Below, piece by piece: positions 24,101 through 35,889 of a DNA stretch of 64,000 nt; positions within the stretch are counted from its first letter, which is position 1; each line of letters begins with the position of its first letter. Origin of the DNA: Amphibalanus amphitrite. Taxonomy: Eukaryota; Arthropoda; Thecostraca; Balanomorpha; Balanidae. The DNA is taken from NCBI RefSeq assembly GCF_019059575.1, contig NW_024882890.1, positions 1-64,000 of the forward strand, given 5' to 3'. The notes below the pieces were generated by a model. The model was not told where the DNA came from and did no database searches. It saw only the letters and a program-made list of their open reading frames with translations. The translations under genes were made by a program, and so were the position numbers.

Positions 24101-25833
24101 CCCCACCCCCAGGGCAAATCCCCAGACGAATCTCCCCTCGGGTGAACTTCCTGCGGCGCGTCCCGTTCCCAGGCGCCCCCCGGTGACCCCTGACCTCGAC
24201 GTGGGGTCACCGGCTGGTGGGCTGACCCCCTAATTCCGTGTGCCCGTATGTCGTCGAACGCGACGGTCCCCTCGACGACTCCCACGCGCGACCGGAGCCG
24301 CCCCCCGCACCGGACGGCAAAGACTGATTGTCCGACGGATCGTGGCGTTTGTAAATGGCCCGAGGGAGGATCGGGAGCATGAAAGGGCATTCCTTGGCTG
24401 CCGGCCATCCCCAGGGACAGGTGAAGGTGCTGCTGGATGGAACGCAAAGGAGGGGTGACATGCAGCAGAGACTTACCAGCTCGCTTTGAGAGCAACACCG
24501 ACTGGCATCACCGACTTGGCAACGAATAAAGTCAGGAGTATTGCGCGATATTTTGAATAATTTGATGCGCTGTTAATAAGGCAGTGTCGGCAACTTCATG
24601 TCATAACTGATATATAGGAGTAAATATGCAAGCTTTTTTGTTTAATAGCGTGCGACTACTTGAAATGGTATACTCTGAATATACCTTCCCCGTTTAATGG
24701 AGCACACTTCCAGACACCTTGTTCCGGTCCTGACTTCCTTGCCCGACAGAGGGTAGGTCGGGGCACTACCGTTGCCCGGTGGCACTGCCGGCGGCACCCT
24801 CCCCCCAGCAGCCTCCGCTCATCTCCACTCATCGGTCCGGTCAGTGCCCCGCGGCGCCGAGCGGCCAGCCTGGACGGCCATTGCCCCTGGAGCACCGGTG
24901 CGGGAGGGGCGGTATTTCGGGCGCCGGCACCCCCTCTGTTGACGCCCGAAGAAGCGCTGTCCGGTCGCCACCAGTAAACACCGGGCCAGTGGCGGGCCGC
25001 GCTCAAAAAGGCGGCTCGGCTCCGGTTACTGGCGGAGCGGCGCAGGGGAGGGAGGGAGTAACGGACCGGGCACCCTCCGCAGACAGAGGGACGGGAGCGT
25101 CACAGGACGGGTCACTGCGGGAGGACCCGGCGGGAGGCGGGTCACCGCGGGGTGGATGCGGGTGGGGGAAAGGTCACAGGTCGGCCACTGACTCCGCGGA
25201 TGGGGCCGCCGATAGGACACCGCTAAGACTGCGAGGGGAGCTCTAACGAGAGACCGGTCATGGTTCAAATGCGATGCTTGTAAAGATAACGCTTCAACTC
25301 CAAAAGTTGAGAACATGCTAGCACGACAGCTACATCAGTAACGCGGCTCATGGGGCAGCCGATAGCCGGGTGTGAGGTCTCCCCTCCCTCCCCTCCCCTC
25401 ACCACCCCCGCCCCGTCAGGCCAGTTTGTCACCAGTTTGCCAGCCGACCACCCCGCCAGTCCAGTGTTGACCCAGCCGGCCGTCTGTCCACTGGCGGAGC
25501 ACTATCGCCCCTCAAACACACCGGTGAGCCGAGCCCCTATCGCCGCGCGCCTCGTTCCGATTAACTCGGGGGTTAACTGCGGTCAGCACCGATAACTTCG
25601 CGCTATGTGGAACTGGCCATGTGGGCCATTCAGTCGTGGTGACCATGCATGCACATTACATACACACAGTCGTCTAGACACCGTGTGATTATGCCAGGTA
25701 TTTGGTGAACACCACGCCATGCGACCAGGCGCGTAACCACGAGTCTGAAGTTACTGGGGACCACATGGAAGGCCGCGAAGACCAAATATAATATTTCAGG
25801 ATCAGCCTTCGCCCGAGTGTGTGGGGGGAGATG
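24101..25833. other. CpG-rich island(s)
   Basis: GC-rich from about 24120 to 25250, except an AT-rich gap at 24500-24700, and again at about 25330-25580. Many CGGTCA/TGACCGG words. Opposite-strand ORFs overlap throughout and show no domain. Confidence 0.55.
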
Positions 25834-25841
25834 GTGGGGGG

Positions 25842-27561
25842 TAGAGGTCTGCACCGGCCGGCTGCAGCCGCGGCTGGCTGCAGCCCCACGGCTGTGGGCC
25901 GGGGCGGCTGCAGATATCTCAAAGAACACGGCTACGGCTGTGGCCACGGCTGTGAGATTTCAAGCTCAATCTTAAGTACTCAAATATAAAATTTTAAATC
26001 CTTAATCTTACATTCTGATAAGCAGTCTAGCCTGTAAAACTCATGCAAAGGATGCCCAGCAACATTGAAAGTGGTGAAGCCTTTGAAAACCTGTAATGGT
26101 TTTACCATTTGCTGTAGGGGAGTTTGCACTCTGGTACAGAATACTAATTATATGTACCAATTGTTCCTTCATCATCAAGAGCTTGGCAGTTTCAGAAAAT
26201 GCAACATGTTGCATTGTCACATCCCTCTCAAATCAATCTCACCTGGTCATTAGGAGAGCACCTTACAGCTATTGAAGACGAGCGTTCAATAATTCTCTCA
26301 GGTAATAGAAAAAGAAATCACGCCTAGGTAGAGGCAGGTAAAGGCTTCATAAAATATTATCTAAAATAACTCTTAGACGAATTTCTGGAATTTCGGCAAG
26401 TCCAATTACATAATATAAAACTGGCGCCTTATGTTCTAACTGGTGTGTGAGTGACCGCTAACAGAAAATGCTGATCAACGAAGCCAATGGAATAAGATTA
26501 TAAGTGAGCATGAACCCTACTCACGGTTAATTCACATGATGGTGAAAACCCTGAACACGTAATTCACATGACGGTGAAAACCCTGAACACAATATTTCTT
26601 ACGCGAGCTGTTGACTTTACTAATAAAATGACGTTTTCTTCTAAAAATGTTAAAATTTGACCAATAATCTTTGTTTGAGAGCAAGTTTTTAGTTGTATAG
26701 CATTATTATTTATAATTTATAATTTTTATGGCTGTTTATAGTGACACAAAACAATTCATTGCCACTTCTTTGCTATTGACGTCATTAAAAACTCAAGTAA
26801 AATTTTTGATTGAAAGAGGCAATTGTGGCTCGCACGTCCTTGGGGATTTGAGCGAAGATCATTATTTGGAAAAATCAAAATAGATGAATGTTTTTCTTTC
26901 TTGGATGCTCACTAGTGTGTTTTGATGCCTTGCATATCAAAATAGTTTGAGTCTTGAGACTTGCTCAGAAGGCTGCTTCAAGCCTGGCATATCACACCCC
27001 AGAAAATATGCAAGGTAAGAAAGAAGCAAGAGTTTTGACTAGACAATCACTGTTTGACAGTCCATCAACTTCAGTTTCATTTTCCATACCTAACATTGAT
27101 AATGAAAAGCATCAGGGTCTGTTGTTCTGTCCCACAACCATGCTTCAGGATTTGGCATTAGATGTCTACACTGCTAGTGCTTCTATTCTGGTTCGTTGTT
27201 TATGTTTTCTGTTGATGTAGGTACCTACCTACCCATCTTTCTTAACCCCTTGCAAGGGCTTGTGTAAGCATGCGATGCGCATCAGGCTTCAGGCCGAAGG
27301 CCTGAAGCCTGATGCGCAACCACTTAACCTATGATGCTTCATGAGCTTGAGAATCTATAGCCCATTGCAATGTGCTTTTGGCTATATGTTTCAACTAAAA
27401 ACAACTTACTATATACTATTTGGTTGTATTTCATTGAAAGTATCCACGGCCGGCTGACGGCTGGCTGCCCACAGTTTGCCACGGCTGTGGGCGGCTGTGG
27501 CTGTGGAGCCATGGCTGCGGGGCGGCTAGGCTGTGGAAAATTGCAGCCGTGCAGAACTCTA
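25842..27561 (+). mobile_element. hAT-type non-autonomous element with exact 8-bp target duplication
   Basis: Ends are TAGAGGTCTGCAC and GTGCAGAACTCTA, inverted copies of each other. GTGGGGGG lies immediately outside both ends (25834-25841 and 27562-27569). Subterminal regions are packed with GGCTGYGGC-type words (25857-25950, 27455-27535), as is common for hAT transposase binding regions. There is no transposase ORF in 1.7 kb. A truncated relative is at 6549-7233. Confidence 0.92.
27276..27318. repeat. Perfect hairpin, 20-bp stem with 3-base loop
   Basis: TGCGCATCAGGCTTCAGGCC, loop GAA, then the exact complement. The related hAT copy at about 6835 lacks this hairpin and about 20 neighbouring bases, so it is an insertion or expansion specific to this copy. 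Confidence 0.95.
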
Positions 27562-28261
27562 GTGGGGGGCGTTTTTGGCCACACCTGCTTTTTTTGTTGC
27601 GCGTGTAAGCACAACCGCGGCGCGCACCGACACAGGTAAACATGACACACTCAACCGGAAAATTGCACCTGTGACCCCTTCTATGCCTCTGAGATCATCT
27701 CAGGTCATGAAACATCTCCAACAGTTTTTTACCATTACTTTAGGTAGAAACATGTTAGAGCGCAAACACCATGGATGTGTTCTACTTAACAATACCAATC
27801 GCATGACATGCAACATGACCTTTTCCTTCCATGCGTCTCGACGAGACCAACGCGATGCCGGTAAAATCAGCGCCATGCAATTTTTGAGTCAAAAGTTATG
27901 ATACAAAAACCTTTCCCGCAAAACGCCAACCTGGAAGCTAAACCGTTGACCTTAGGTCAAAGCTGAGAACATTGCTCAGAAAGGTCTTTGAAAAAGCTAT
28001 CGAATGCGCTTTCCCGCAGCACTGCAGCTCTATTGGTTCCTGACGTATGCGCCGATTTGTGAAAAGTTGTCAAAATTGGGAATAAAAGTTTGTGAAAATC
28101 TTACCTTTGGTGACCTCCAGTGACCTGAGCGATGACTTGATCAAAAATGGCATAGGTAATTCGGAAAGATACTGTAGCGAGCTATCTGCTGCTTCTTACC
28201 GTGTCTTTCTAGCTTGCTTAGGTAATCTGGTGTGGCCAAAAAGCCCCCCCCCCCCCACATG

Positions 28262-30300
28262 ACTAAGTTGGTTGAGAGGCCCACCCGGGCGCTGGCTAAA
28301 CAAAACATCCAGTTTTGTTTTCCGTTGACTACATATTACTCTTCACGTCGATTTAGAGACAAGATTTGGCTATTCAAGCAAATTGAGGTCGTCGGTTTTA
28401 CTGGGGACGGTCCCCAGTAACCCAAAAGTTACTGGGGACCGGTCCCCAGTGTCCCCAGTGGTGGTTACGCGCCTGCATGCGACGGCCGGCGGTTTCTGGG
28501 GACACATCATGACACGTGACCCGCGGCTGGGATCTCCGAGTGCCGTGGCCACTAATCTAGGTCGAACCCTGCCATAAACCACGGCGGCCAGCGTGCAGCT
28601 ATCTATCCCCACTCTATAGACAGTGTCTGACCGCGATGATTGGCCGTCATACACCCCTGTGACGTGCGGCGGCGCGGCGGTGGCGACCACCGGCGGATCT
28701 GATAACACCGGCAGTAAACGCTGACCATAAAGGACTGACCATAAACCGGCTGACCATAAACGTCCGACGGGCCTCTGGCGGTGACGGAATTAACGCTCAT
28801 CGGTCGCCCAGATAGCAGTGGTGGCGAGGAGGGTGCTATCGGCTCTGGCGAGCGGTGACCAGGGCACCGCGCAGGCCCCTGATGGATCTGTTTATGGGGA
28901 GTGACTGTCAGTTACCGGCTACTGGCGGCGCTAATAACGCGGAAAAGAGATGTAACTGGGAAGACCAAAGCGCGGGTTGAGTAATTTACAGTTGATAGTT
29001 GGCTGGTAAACCGGGCATCGGCTACCCAGCATTTATCTAAAAAAGTTCATCTTCGTATACGAGTAAAACTGCGTCAGCCCCGGCCTTGCTTTGACCATTC
29101 CACTTCTTGGCTGATCTGCCCTAGCCTTGATCTTGCATTGACCTCATTGTGACCTCTCTACCCCAACCCACAGTCCGCACCCCCAACTGACCGGGTCATG
29201 TCCTTCATTACCGCGCCAGACCTGCTGAGGGAGCAAACATTCCACAACACTGTCTTATACAACTAGCATTGGCCGCGGCAGGCGCGGGTGGGGTTTTCGG
29301 CCGGTTGGTTTATCCCGCGCCCATCTGGCGTTGCGCCGCTCCAATCGGCGCGCTCTGGCAGCCCCTCTGACAGCCATTGTGCCGAGTTGCGCTGCCCGCG
29401 GGCTGTGACAGCAGTCCACTGGACGGCCGCTCGGCATGTTTCCAGACCAACTCATCGGCACTCCTCAGCGGGCCGAGCGCCAATTAATCGTTCACCGCTA
29501 ACCTTTCAGCCGGATGTCAAAAGACAGTTGCCGAGAAAAATGTCCGCAGTTTATCAGTGGGGGCGTCCCTAAAGTGTTTTGATTAATTCTGTCGTATCGT
29601 CCTTGCATAGTGAGCAGCTGACCGTGTTTCTAAAGCTGCACATTCGGACCGTTTGGCCTCGGGGGAGGGTGGGGGAAGGTGACCGGTGGGGGTGGGGGAG
29701 GGGGAGAGTGGCCGGTGGCAGCCCCCGGTCCGGATCTGTCGGCCGATAAGGCCCGTATGGCGGCCGCTGGACGCCAATCACGCTGAATTATCTGTGAATC
29801 TGTGTTCCATCCGCTGTCGGACACAACACGGAGCGCACGCCACACTGCCGCTTCACCCGTCCATTTATAACCCCTCAGGCAGATTTACAACCCGAACGCT
29901 TGGCTCGCAACAAAATGTAAACAGCCGTGCACACTGCGATGGGGGCCCCGGTGTATGCGAGCCATAACCTGCGATTTTATGCATTCCCAGAGCGTCGCTG
30001 GCGATGTTTAACACAGTTTCGTTTTCTCCAAGTGCCTATTGCTGCGTATTTTCTCGGGGTTAGAAGCCAAATGAGTAACGCATCCGACGACGGGCGGCTG
30101 GCCACGCTCCAAAACAAATGCCCGCGTTACAATTGGCTTGCAACTACAGGTGCTTGTGCAATGGGAGCAGCTGATTTGTAGTGATAAATAGGTGCATTAA
30201 TCTACCAAGAAGTCGACCTCTGTCATCGTCCGAACCATCTCCCTGTTTATCCCTCCTTTCTATGCTGCCAGCGTAGACAGCGGCCACCACACATTCACCG
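28262..30300. other. Intergenic, largely CpG-rich
   Basis: AT-richer to about 28390, then GC-rich, with a repeated GGTCCCCAGT motif (28408-28450), a CCATAAA cluster (28572-28897) and a G-rich stretch (about 29659-29715, GGGGGAGGG-like) with quadruplex potential. No gene is supported. Confidence 0.55.
28572..28897. promoter_or_regulatory. Cluster of five CCATAAA / TTTATGG sites
   Basis: CCATAAA occurs at 28572-28578, 28725-28731, 28739-28745 and 28754-28760, with TTTATGG at 28891-28897. The middle three are within CTGACCATAAA copies spaced 14-15 bases. TTTATGG is the core bound by posterior Hox (Abd-B type) and Caudal/Cdx homeodomains in known systems. Use as an enhancer here is inference. 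Confidence 0.35.
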
Positions 30301-30950
30301 CTTCGTGTTAAACACGGATGCAACTTTTCCCCTGGTGCGTGTCTCAAGAGTCTCGCGGTGATCAGCGCAGCGTGCGTCACAGGCGGCAGCGCCTCCAGTC
30401 ACCATCTCACGCGGACAAGTTTTCCACCGCCCGACCTACCTCAACTCACCGCCGGCAGTCCAAGAATTTAATTAAATCGCGGCAGAAGCGCCAGCGGGGA
30501 TGGCGGCGGGGAGAAGGGAGGGGTGAGAGGGCGGGCGAGGCGAGGCGGGGCGGGCGGGCGGGCGGGCGGCCGTCTTGGCAGAGGGAGGGACGGTCGCCGT
30601 TCTGCGTCCAGATGAGCGCATCTGGCCGGAGGCTATTTCGGGTCATCGGCGGCGGCGCGGTGGCTTCCAGCGCGGCCTGTCTGGCCGGCGGGCAGCCCGC
30701 TGGTGTGGCGAGGGACGGCGCGAGGAGGTCGGTGCCAGCTGGCAGCCACTGGACCCGCAGATGGAAGGCTTGGAGCTTCGACGGACGTCAGGGGCACGCA
30801 CACAGGCCGATTATCGGCCGCGGGACGAAAGGATGGCGGGGAGAGGGGTCCCGCTGCCACCGCCAGCGCGTGGCCGACGCAGCGGCAGGCGTTTCCGGTG
30901 AGATCAGCGTCGGCCGTCCCCACCCCTGTCTTCTCCTCCCCACCCTACCT

Positions 30951-30981
<31 letters not shown>

Positions 30982-32260
30982 ACTAAACGCGCGCGTTTTT
31001 CTGCGTGGGTACCTGAGTGAGATGACTGGGGGCCGTCCTTTCCGGGCCGCCGGCCGACCGACGGGCCGCGTCGCGACTTGGCAGGCCTTCAAGCGGGCCT
31101 GCCTCAAGCCGAGTTCTTGTGGCGATGCCGTTGAGCTCCGCAGTAGCAGCTGCGGCCGTCACTCAGATGCGGACGACGCGACCGTTCCGCTCTGAGTGGG
31201 CCGCGGCCGCGCTGGGCTGCGGACTCTCCAGCCGCCCCCGCCTCCGCCCCCGCCGCCGCCCAGACTCAGCTCTCGAGACTGCCCCGTTTGAAGTGGCTGA
31301 TCAGCAGGTGACGACGGAAAACCTCTCCGAACGATTAACCGCGTGGTGAGAGAGCCCGCTCACTCTGTAAGTGTTGGGAAAGAGAGCAACACGGGATGAT
31401 TCAGCTGAGGAGCAGAGATGAAACGGCGCGCTCTGCAGCATTTATCATTCACAAAACTGCAGCAATGATATGATGACTGATGAGTGATGACAAAGGCAAC
31501 AGGGGCAATGGTGCTTCAGGACAAAACAAACCTATTAGGTAATGAACTTGTTAGATGTTATAATGCAATCGCTAAATCATATTCGTATGTATGTCTCTCT
31601 TGTCAGTCCACTCCAACCCTCTAAGGTCGCAGTGTCTAGTAGACCTCCAGTCCCGACTAGACCAGAGAAGACCCCGCCAGACCCGACTGGACCCGACTGG
31701 ACCCAGTTCGCCGCCGACAGAGCGGTCGTCGGCACCGGACGTTCACATTTCGTGGTTGAATTGACGCTAATTCGGCGTCCGGCGTTCCGATGGCCGCCCC
31801 TGCGCCGTCCCCCCGGCGCCCCAACCCTCCGCCGCCAGTCCCCGTTGCACGCATCTTGGAGGGCACATTCCTCTCCGGACTGGGGACCGTCCGCCGTGGG
31901 AACCGACCCGCTAACAAATCTGCATGCGTCCATATGGATCGGACGGCATCTGCGTCGGACGGCGGGCGGCGGGCGGCTGCCGGCGGACGCGCCGCGTCTC
32001 CGCTGAATAGCTGAAATGAGTTACCGTCGGGAGCGGCGACGGCCGAGCAGGTGGCCCGGCCGCGCAGTTATGCTAATGTTTGAGGGCACCTTTGATTGAT
32101 ATGATCTGGTGCGGCGCGGCCAGGAACTCGGGCGCTGCGAGCGTATTGTGACCGTCGTGACCACTGTCCGCCGGTGGGAACCTGGGCGCAGGTTCCGAAC
32201 AGAAATCACGGCCAATTTCGCCTCCGTCAAAGGCGCCAGACGCGCCGGAGCGAGAGCGGG
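30301..32260. other. CpG-rich island
   Basis: Very GC-rich, with GGGCGGGC repeats (about 30545-30570) and a GCC then GAC triplet array (about 30951-30981). ORFs up to 222 codons overlap on both strands and are Arg/Gly/Pro strings without domains. A less GC-rich gap lies at 31380-31600. Confidence 0.6.
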
Positions 32261-34146
32261 CCGGCGCTGAAGAGAGATGAGTGCATATGAGTTTGTGTGC
32301 TCGTGGGAGCGGCGAGAGATGATTTTCGAGGCGGTGTTAGAGCGAGTGGGCCGATGAGAGCGCTGCTTTTGCCGTGTGGTTCTGTGGTAGCTTTGCCAAA
32401 TTCCGAGCAGAGGTCACTGATTTTGAAATGTTCTGACAGAATCGTTGGGAGGAGGCCTTGTGTGACGTATGCGGAACTACGAGGCTTTGCCGTATTTTTT
32501 TCATAGACACGGAAATGGCGGAATACAGACGTTTGGCTAGTTGGCTTTTTAAATAAAATAATGCCAAAACACTTTCTCATCCCCCTAACTATCATACTGG
32601 ATCTTCCCTAGGCTATAGTTCTATCAAAAATTGTAAGACATTTGTACCATTGATTCCGATCACATAAATCAATTTTCTCCTCGCTGTTATCAGTGTTGGT
32701 GTTCGGTCTCCCCGCTGCCGGTCGCGGGGACGGCCTGTCGGGGTCGCCGCCGATGTCCACTCCGATCCAGCAGAGGGCGACGGGACCGTCCGTCGGCAGT
32801 GAATCAGAGCCGCCAGTAATTTCCTAAATGGTCACTTGTGTTTTTATGGCCCGTTTGTCAGCGGTTATCAGAACGGTCCTGAATTAGAGCCGATAGTGCG
32901 TTTGGTCGCGGCCGCCCCGGCGCGCCCCGGCAGTGCGTCATTGGTGGTGGGGTGGCCGAACGGTTGCGGCGCCCCCGACCCCGTCGTCCAGCGGCGCAGA
33001 TTGCGCCCAGATAGCCGCAGCGCTGAAAAAAGCGCCGAGTTCGCCGCTGCCGGCTGAGGGTGCGGCCCGGCGGCCCGCTGGGTCCGGTGGCGGCCAACTG
33101 TTTTCATAAGGGCCGGCTGCCACGAGAGACGGGGTGCTGAAAGGGCGGACAGGGGTCATTTGGGGTGATTTATCATTTTAAAGTCTTAGCTGGGGGATGT
33201 CAGTTGTGGGAGGTTACGTTTGTCCAGCAACAAGTGTGGACCAGGGGTAAAAAAGAACAGACTGATTTTCGAATGCATTACTTTGACATTCACTCATAAA
33301 ACGCAAACAAAGTTGGCACCATTATGTCGCTTCATGTCGCTCAAAGCAAAATGCCTAAGCCAATGCTATCTACCGTAGTTTTGAATCATCCGAGACACAT
33401 GACGCTCTGCAGCCTCACCTAGTTCTTATTCTGTATGTAAATAATCCACATCAGCCGAATAAACCCTTCCATTCACCGGGAACCTCCGAGCCCGTGCGCT
33501 CCACTGGGCCGTTGGACAGTTGGTCGGACCGCTATATCCCTTACTGAACCTCTCTCTAACCGAGTGGCAGGGTAACGGCCACGACCGGTGGCGACTTGTT
33601 TACCAGTCCGCGCATCTGCACGCGTCACTGACAGCTGCAGTGGTAGCGATTCGATATAGGCACCCGCCGGCGTCGGCACCAGCACTGATGGAGACATTGT
33701 CGACGCGTTTTTTGTGTCCCCTTGCCGGCCGGCCGGTGCGCGCCCGGGCCTGTCAGCGTGCCCGGCGTGACAAACAATCAATACGGGTTGCGTTAATCAG
33801 TGCAGCTTTGGATGACAGCCGCGGAAAAAACAGCGGCGGCCGCGCTTTCCCCTCATCTGGCTAAAAAGAATAATAACCGAGATAATGAGGGAGGATGGCG
33901 CGGTGACCGATGGTCGCCCCGTCCCGCGGGAGGGGAGATAAAACAGGCCACCGCCACGACGGCGACGACCGCGACGGCGCCGACGGGCGTCGGGAACGGC
34001 GGCGTCAGCGGCGGCGGCGGCGGCGACGCCGAGGTCAGCGTCTTTCCCGCCCTCCCTCTCCACCGCTGCTCTGCTGTCTCCACCACTCCTCATCTCCCAA
34101 CTCCCTCTTCTTTTGACCTCTCTTTCTCCCTCCGCGTCCCTCCCTC

Positions 34147-34149
<3 letters not shown>
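32261..34149. other. Mixed intergenic, no gene recognised
   Basis: CpG-rich patches at 32690-33130 and 33470-34050 (including a GGC array at about 34009-34029), separated by AT-richer DNA. From about 34050 the + strand becomes pyrimidine-rich, leading into the TC array. Confidence 0.55.

Positions 34150-34212
<63 letters not shown>
34150..34212. repeat. (TC)n microsatellite
   Basis: About 31 TC units inside a 220-bp polypyrimidine tract. The preceding sequence does not resemble the LINE 3' end at 52977. Confidence 0.97.
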
Positions 34213-34214
<2 letters not shown>

Positions 34215-35889
34215 GCTGTTCTATTTTCCCTCTTCCCCACGTCCCCTCTTCCTCCCTCATACATATTGTCCTGCCAATTTTTGATAAGCGCTTGATATCA
34301 ACAGAAATAACCGTCTTATATTACGTTTTATCGGACATCAGACAACGGAAGCTTTATTGTATTTTTATGACAGAACCGTGAAATAAAAGCACTTTTAAAC
34401 GCTTTCATAGATAGTACTTCATTTCAAAGATGAAGCTACAAGCATGAAGCAACTGATTTGTCTCCAATACATTAACGATGAAACTTCATTGAGAATGGAC
34501 ATAGGAGACACAGGTGTAAATTTAAAAATGTGAGATAAACTTAACAATTTTTGCCGTGAAACTCTGCTTCGTGGTTCGCGCTGTTTGACAGGAGTTTCTG
34601 AACAACTCGACCCTGCCCTCACAGTCCACACGGTCCGTCGCTATGTAAACTCGGACCGTTTCGGGTGGTTTCCTCAGGGTCTGTCGTCGCCATCTCCCCG
34701 TCGGTAGCCGGCACCTGACAGTACAGGGCGTCATGCACGGTCTGCGTATCGATACAGCCCTGCCAGGAGGTGCCGGGACCCGGTCCGGGGCGTCGTGTCA
34801 CTGTCCCTCGCCGAATATCGACCGGGGTCTGTCCGGGGCCGACGGGGCGGACGGGAGGGGCCGGGGCCGGCTGCGGGTCAGCGCGGAACGGTGACGGGAT
34901 GTCGGTAAAACCACCTGAGCATACATACATGCGGGTCGGCCCCGGCCGCCGCGTGTCGGGCGGACAGCACACGAACACACAGGCACACAGACAGACAGAC
35001 AGACAGACAGACAAGCGGACACAGACAGCGGACACACCTGGCCAGGTAGCAGACCAGCGGTGACGGACACGGTAGGGGGAAGGGCTGCTACGCTGGGGAG
35101 GGGACGGGGAGGCAGCCACGCAGCTGACAGATGCATGCTGTCACACGGCGATCAGAGAAATACGGCACAAAATGATACGGTCACCATGATCCAACAGCCT
35201 TTCGGCAGCTCCCCGATATGCTCGGTCAAATTACAAATGACAGCAATAGCGTTCTTTCTCTCTTTGTGCCGTCGTTTAATATAATCGAAATTCAAGGATG
35301 ACTTATTCTCGCGAAGCCTGTCTCTGCCTGATTAAATTATCATTATTTTTAGGTTCCAGGCATTCCTGCATCTCACATCTTACAATTTTTGTCTTTGTCA
35401 GCGTCTGTAACGTGGGGCACGGGGGCGGGCTTGTGTCCTGTGTATGGTCGCGTGCGCCAGCAGGAGCGTCCTGCCTATAAAGGTAGTGTGTACGCTACGG
35501 CCGCGTGTCTCCTTCGGCGGTGCCCTGTGTTCTTCTCCCTACTCCCTAGCAGAGGCTCCCTGTGTACGGCGGTTCCGTTCCTCCAGCAAAGGCCCCGACC
35601 CAGTGTGTCGTTTGTCAGTGACACCTACTGGGGTGCCGGGCCCTCCGGCCGGTGTGGCCAGCTTTGTTTATCGGAGCCCCACTAACGGAGGCGGACCGGC
35701 CGTGTTTGGCTGCCACCGACCCCGGTAGACTCACTCGTCGCCGCCGGGAAGGGGGGGGGGGGCGGTGGAAACTCGGGCAATGCAGCACTGTGGGAACTCG
35801 CACTGCTTCTTGGAAACAGCCGTGGGCGAAGCTCTGAGAAAGGACTCTCAAAAGGCGCAAACAGCGTTGTTATTTTCTTCAGCGGTACT
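34213..35889. other. Intergenic with a CpG-rich patch and an ACAG array
   Basis: AT-rich to about 34550, then GC-rich. A CAGA tetranucleotide array of about seven units lies at 34985-35012. G12 is at about 35749-35760. No exon is supported. Confidence 0.55.
35476..35482 (+). promoter_or_regulatory. Possible TATA box (TATAAAG)
   Basis: TATAAAG in a GC-rich context (CTGCCTATAAAGGTAG). A 98-codon frame overlaps it but has no domain, and no downstream gene is recognised. Low confidence. Confidence 0.2.

Larger units (their letters stand above)
25834..28258 (+). mobile_element. DNA transposon with G-tract ends, split by a hAT insertion
   Basis: Right end reads GGTGTGGCCAAAAAGC followed by a 13-C tract and AC. 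The left end, reconnected around the hAT insertion, reads GTGGGGGG then CGTTTTTGGCCACACC, its inverse. A 3-base ATG flanks both ends (25831-25833, 28259-28261). Without the hAT the element is about 0.7 kb. Its interior has several AGGTCA/TGACCT words (about 27945-27960, 28108-28135) and no ORF of note. Superfamily not assigned. Confidence 0.65.
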
